Below, one piece after another: positions 5,949-7,168 of a stretch of 7,168 nt of DNA. The translations under genes were made by a program, and so were the position numbers. The DNA is taken from assembly GCA_016871655.1 (NCBI GenBank), contig VHCR01000073.1, positions 1-7,168 of the forward strand. The letters run 5' to 3'. Within the stretch, counting starts at the first letter, position 1. Every line of letters begins with the position of its first letter. Under the pieces are notes generated by a model. The model was not told the DNA's origin and searched no databases. It saw only the letters and a program-made list of their open reading frames with translations. This stretch comes from Verrucomicrobiota bacterium (lineage in GTDB: Bacteria; Verrucomicrobiota; Verrucomicrobiia; Chthoniobacterales; UBA6821).

Positions 5949-6987
5949 AAAAGCCATCACGGCCATCGTCACGAACGACTACTTTTATCAAGCGGTCGTC
6001 CTGTGTCGATCGATCCAACGCTTTGAAAAAAAGAGCGACTTCATTCTTTTTGTGATCGGGTATGATCAAAAAGATACTGACTATCAACAAGTCGGCTTCA
6101 CCGTTTTAGATGCAGAAAAACTTTTTGAGGAGGAAGAGCTCTCCTGGAAGCAATTTCTTTTTCAATATCCTCCCAAAGAAGCGGCCTGTGCGTTGAAGCC
6201 GTTAGCACTTCTTCACTTACTCGAGAAATATGAAAAAGTGATCTGCCTTGATACCGATATGAAATTATTTGGGCCTCTGGAAGCAGGATGGGAAGGGCTT
6301 GAGAAGGCCGACCTTTCTTTGACGGTGCATTATCACTCTCCGATTCCAGTTGGGTGGTGTGATGAGCAATTCAGACTCCTCGTGAGATTGTCAGGAATTT
6401 TTAACTCAGGATATGTCGGGGCAACTACCAGTGGGAGCGATTTTTTAAAGTGGTGGTGGGGGCAGACAAAACATAATTGCATTACGTCAATCCCTCATGG
6501 AATTTTTTCAGAGCAGCGCTGGCTTGATGCTGCTGTCGGATTCGTCAAACGGCTCCATATCATGCAAGATTACAGTTATAATGTGGGTGCTTGGAACTTT
6601 CATGAACGGAAGCTTTATAAAAAGGAAGGATGTTATTTTGTCAATGAAGAGCCTTTAACGCTCTTTCACTTTGCTGGCTTTAAGAGAGAAAATAATTTTC
6701 CTTCTAAAGAAAAAGAGGAGCCTCTTTTCTTTGAGTTATTTCGCAATCATGAAAAAGAATTAGCGCGCGGAAAGAAAAAAGTTTTAGAAAAAAAATATCC
6801 GTTCCATCATTTTCAAGATGGGGAACGCATTGATGACTCATGGAGAAACTGGATGCGTCGTGGCATCCCTGAGTTAGAAAAAATCAAAGACCCTTTCACC
6901 CTGAGTCGATCAGTACGAGAGGAAATTGAGGAACTGATGGTGAAACGCTCTCATCAGTTTCGGCCGAAGCTGGATCGGGAGGTGTAG
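5932..6987 (+). CDS. Single-module glycosyltransferase (DxD type, GT8-like)
   Basis: A stand-alone third copy of the module, 351 residues. Motifs in order: ITAIVTNDYFY (9-19), LDTDM (106-110, metal/nucleotide-sugar binding), FNSGY (157-161), the WWW stretch FLKWWWGQ (171-178), YNVGAWNFHER (216-226), FHFAGF (245-250), YPFHHFQDG (289-297), WMRRGIPELEKIKDPF (307-322) and DREV before the TAG stop. The family is probably a GT-A-fold transferase; donor and acceptor are unknown. It differs from copies A and B at the segment after GIF: they have LDQVYLN or LDQFYLN, whereas this copy has SEQRWLD (193-199), plus a 3-residue longer loop before the DxD motif (FEEEELSW, 65-72). Its start codon lies inside the ORF6N gene (17-bp overlap), suggesting translational coupling; only a weak AGG is present upstream. 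The protein is full length and looks functional, with possibly altered specificity. Confidence 0.87.
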   Translation: MLSKNKKAITAIVTNDYFYQAVVLCRSIQRFEKKSDFILFVIGYDQKDTDYQQVGFTVLDAEKLFEEEELSWKQFLFQYPPKEAACALKPLALLHLLEKYEKVICLDTDMKLFGPLEAGWEGLEKADLSLTVHYHSPIPVGWCDEQFRLLVRLSGIFNSGYVGATTSGSDFLKWWWGQTKHNCITSIPHGIFSEQRWLDAAVGFVKRLHIMQDYSYNVGAWNFHERKLYKKEGCYFVNEEPLTLFHFAGFKRENNFPSKEKEEPLFFELFRNHEKELARGKKKVLEKKYPFHHFQDGERIDDSWRNWMRRGIPELEKIKDPFTLSRSVREEIEELMVKRSHQFRPKLDREV

Positions 6988-6998
6988 AGCTTGCTCTA
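6985..6998 (+). other. Short hairpin containing the stop codon of the third glycosyltransferase
   Basis: TAGAG, loop CTTG, then CTCTA forms a tight 5-bp stem whose first three bases are the stop codon TAG. It is followed by TTTATAG, so it is not a standard intrinsic terminator. The 10-mer AGCTTGCTCT in it recurs at 7034-7043 inside the adjacent foldback element. Confidence 0.45.
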
Positions 6999-7002
6999 TT
7001 TA

Positions 7003-7163
7003 TAGTGTATTAAATTGAAAAGGGCACGCGATAAGCTTGCTCTTTTTCCTTAGAACTGCGTTCTCAGATCTCACGTTATCTTCGGATAGCGCTTCGATCT
7101 TCGGCCTTGTTCTAAGAAAAAATTTCAGCGCTTCTAACATGCCCTTTTCAATTTAATACACTA
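7003..7163. mobile_element. MITE-like foldback element flanked by TA
   Basis: Terminal inverted repeats match perfectly over 26 bp when the flanking TA is included (7001-7026 against 7140-7165). Each end starts TAGTGTATTAAATTG and lies next to a TA dinucleotide, the target duplication expected of IS630/Tc1-mariner elements. The arms continue imperfectly inward and include a second perfect stem, CTTAGAAC (7049-7056) with GTTCTAAG (7109-7116), so nearly the whole element can fold into one long hairpin. The loop contains the octamer ATCTTCGG twice (7078-7085 and 7097-7104). There is no coding capacity, so it is non-autonomous and would depend on a transposase elsewhere. Lying about 15 bp after the gene's stop codon, it may also act as a transcript end. 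Confidence 0.8.
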
Positions 7164-7168
7164 TACTT

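Noticed and set aside
7003..7163. Small structured RNA gene in the foldback element
   Set aside because: The exact terminal repeats next to TA on both sides fit a transposable element better than an RNA gene; no promoter of its own was seen.

Overview
The window reads as chromosomal DNA of a bacterium, with one housekeeping gene, one orphan gene and a cluster of duplicated glycosyltransferases. PurH, at about 510 residues without the extra segments of the roughly 530-residue gammaproteobacterial form, together with weak ribosome binding sites, an isolated ORF6N gene and abundant small repeats, would suit a PVC-type genome such as an environmental (amoeba-associated) chlamydia. That placement is a low-confidence inference; no marker gene here settles it.

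Left part (1-1850): a 167-bp stretch with no convincing gene, then purH on the minus strand, encoding the bifunctional enzyme of the last two steps of IMP synthesis. The gap between purH and the next gene holds two candidate sigma70-like promoters facing away from each other and overlapping by 19 bp, plus alternative small inverted repeats in the purH leader.

Middle (1854-2952): an unrecognised cysteine-free protein of 267 residues, very rich in Tyr, Trp and Pro, followed by a roughly 295-bp non-coding stretch with hairpins and an imperfect 37-bp direct repeat. The second repeat copy carries a plausible promoter for the gene that follows.

Right part (2953-7168): the main interest. Three copies of one glycosyltransferase module (DxD-type, GT-A-like) lie in tandem on the plus strand. 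Two are fused in a single 732-residue protein, with every main motif of the second copy exactly 360 residues after the first; the third is a separate 351-residue protein. Between the fused pair and the single copy sit a small 89-residue protein of unknown role and a complete ORF6N-domain DNA-binding protein. The reading frames overlap (44 bp and 17 bp), which suggests one co-transcribed block. The ORF6N gene contains a perfect 29-nt palindrome. The stop codon of the third copy aligns with a TAT codon at the fusion joint, so the fusion probably began with loss of a stop codon.

The window ends with a foldback element of about 161 bp, bounded by perfect terminal inverted repeats and TA dinucleotides, which looks like a MITE of the IS630/Tc1-mariner type.

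No tRNA, rRNA, CRISPR array or complete insertion sequence was seen.
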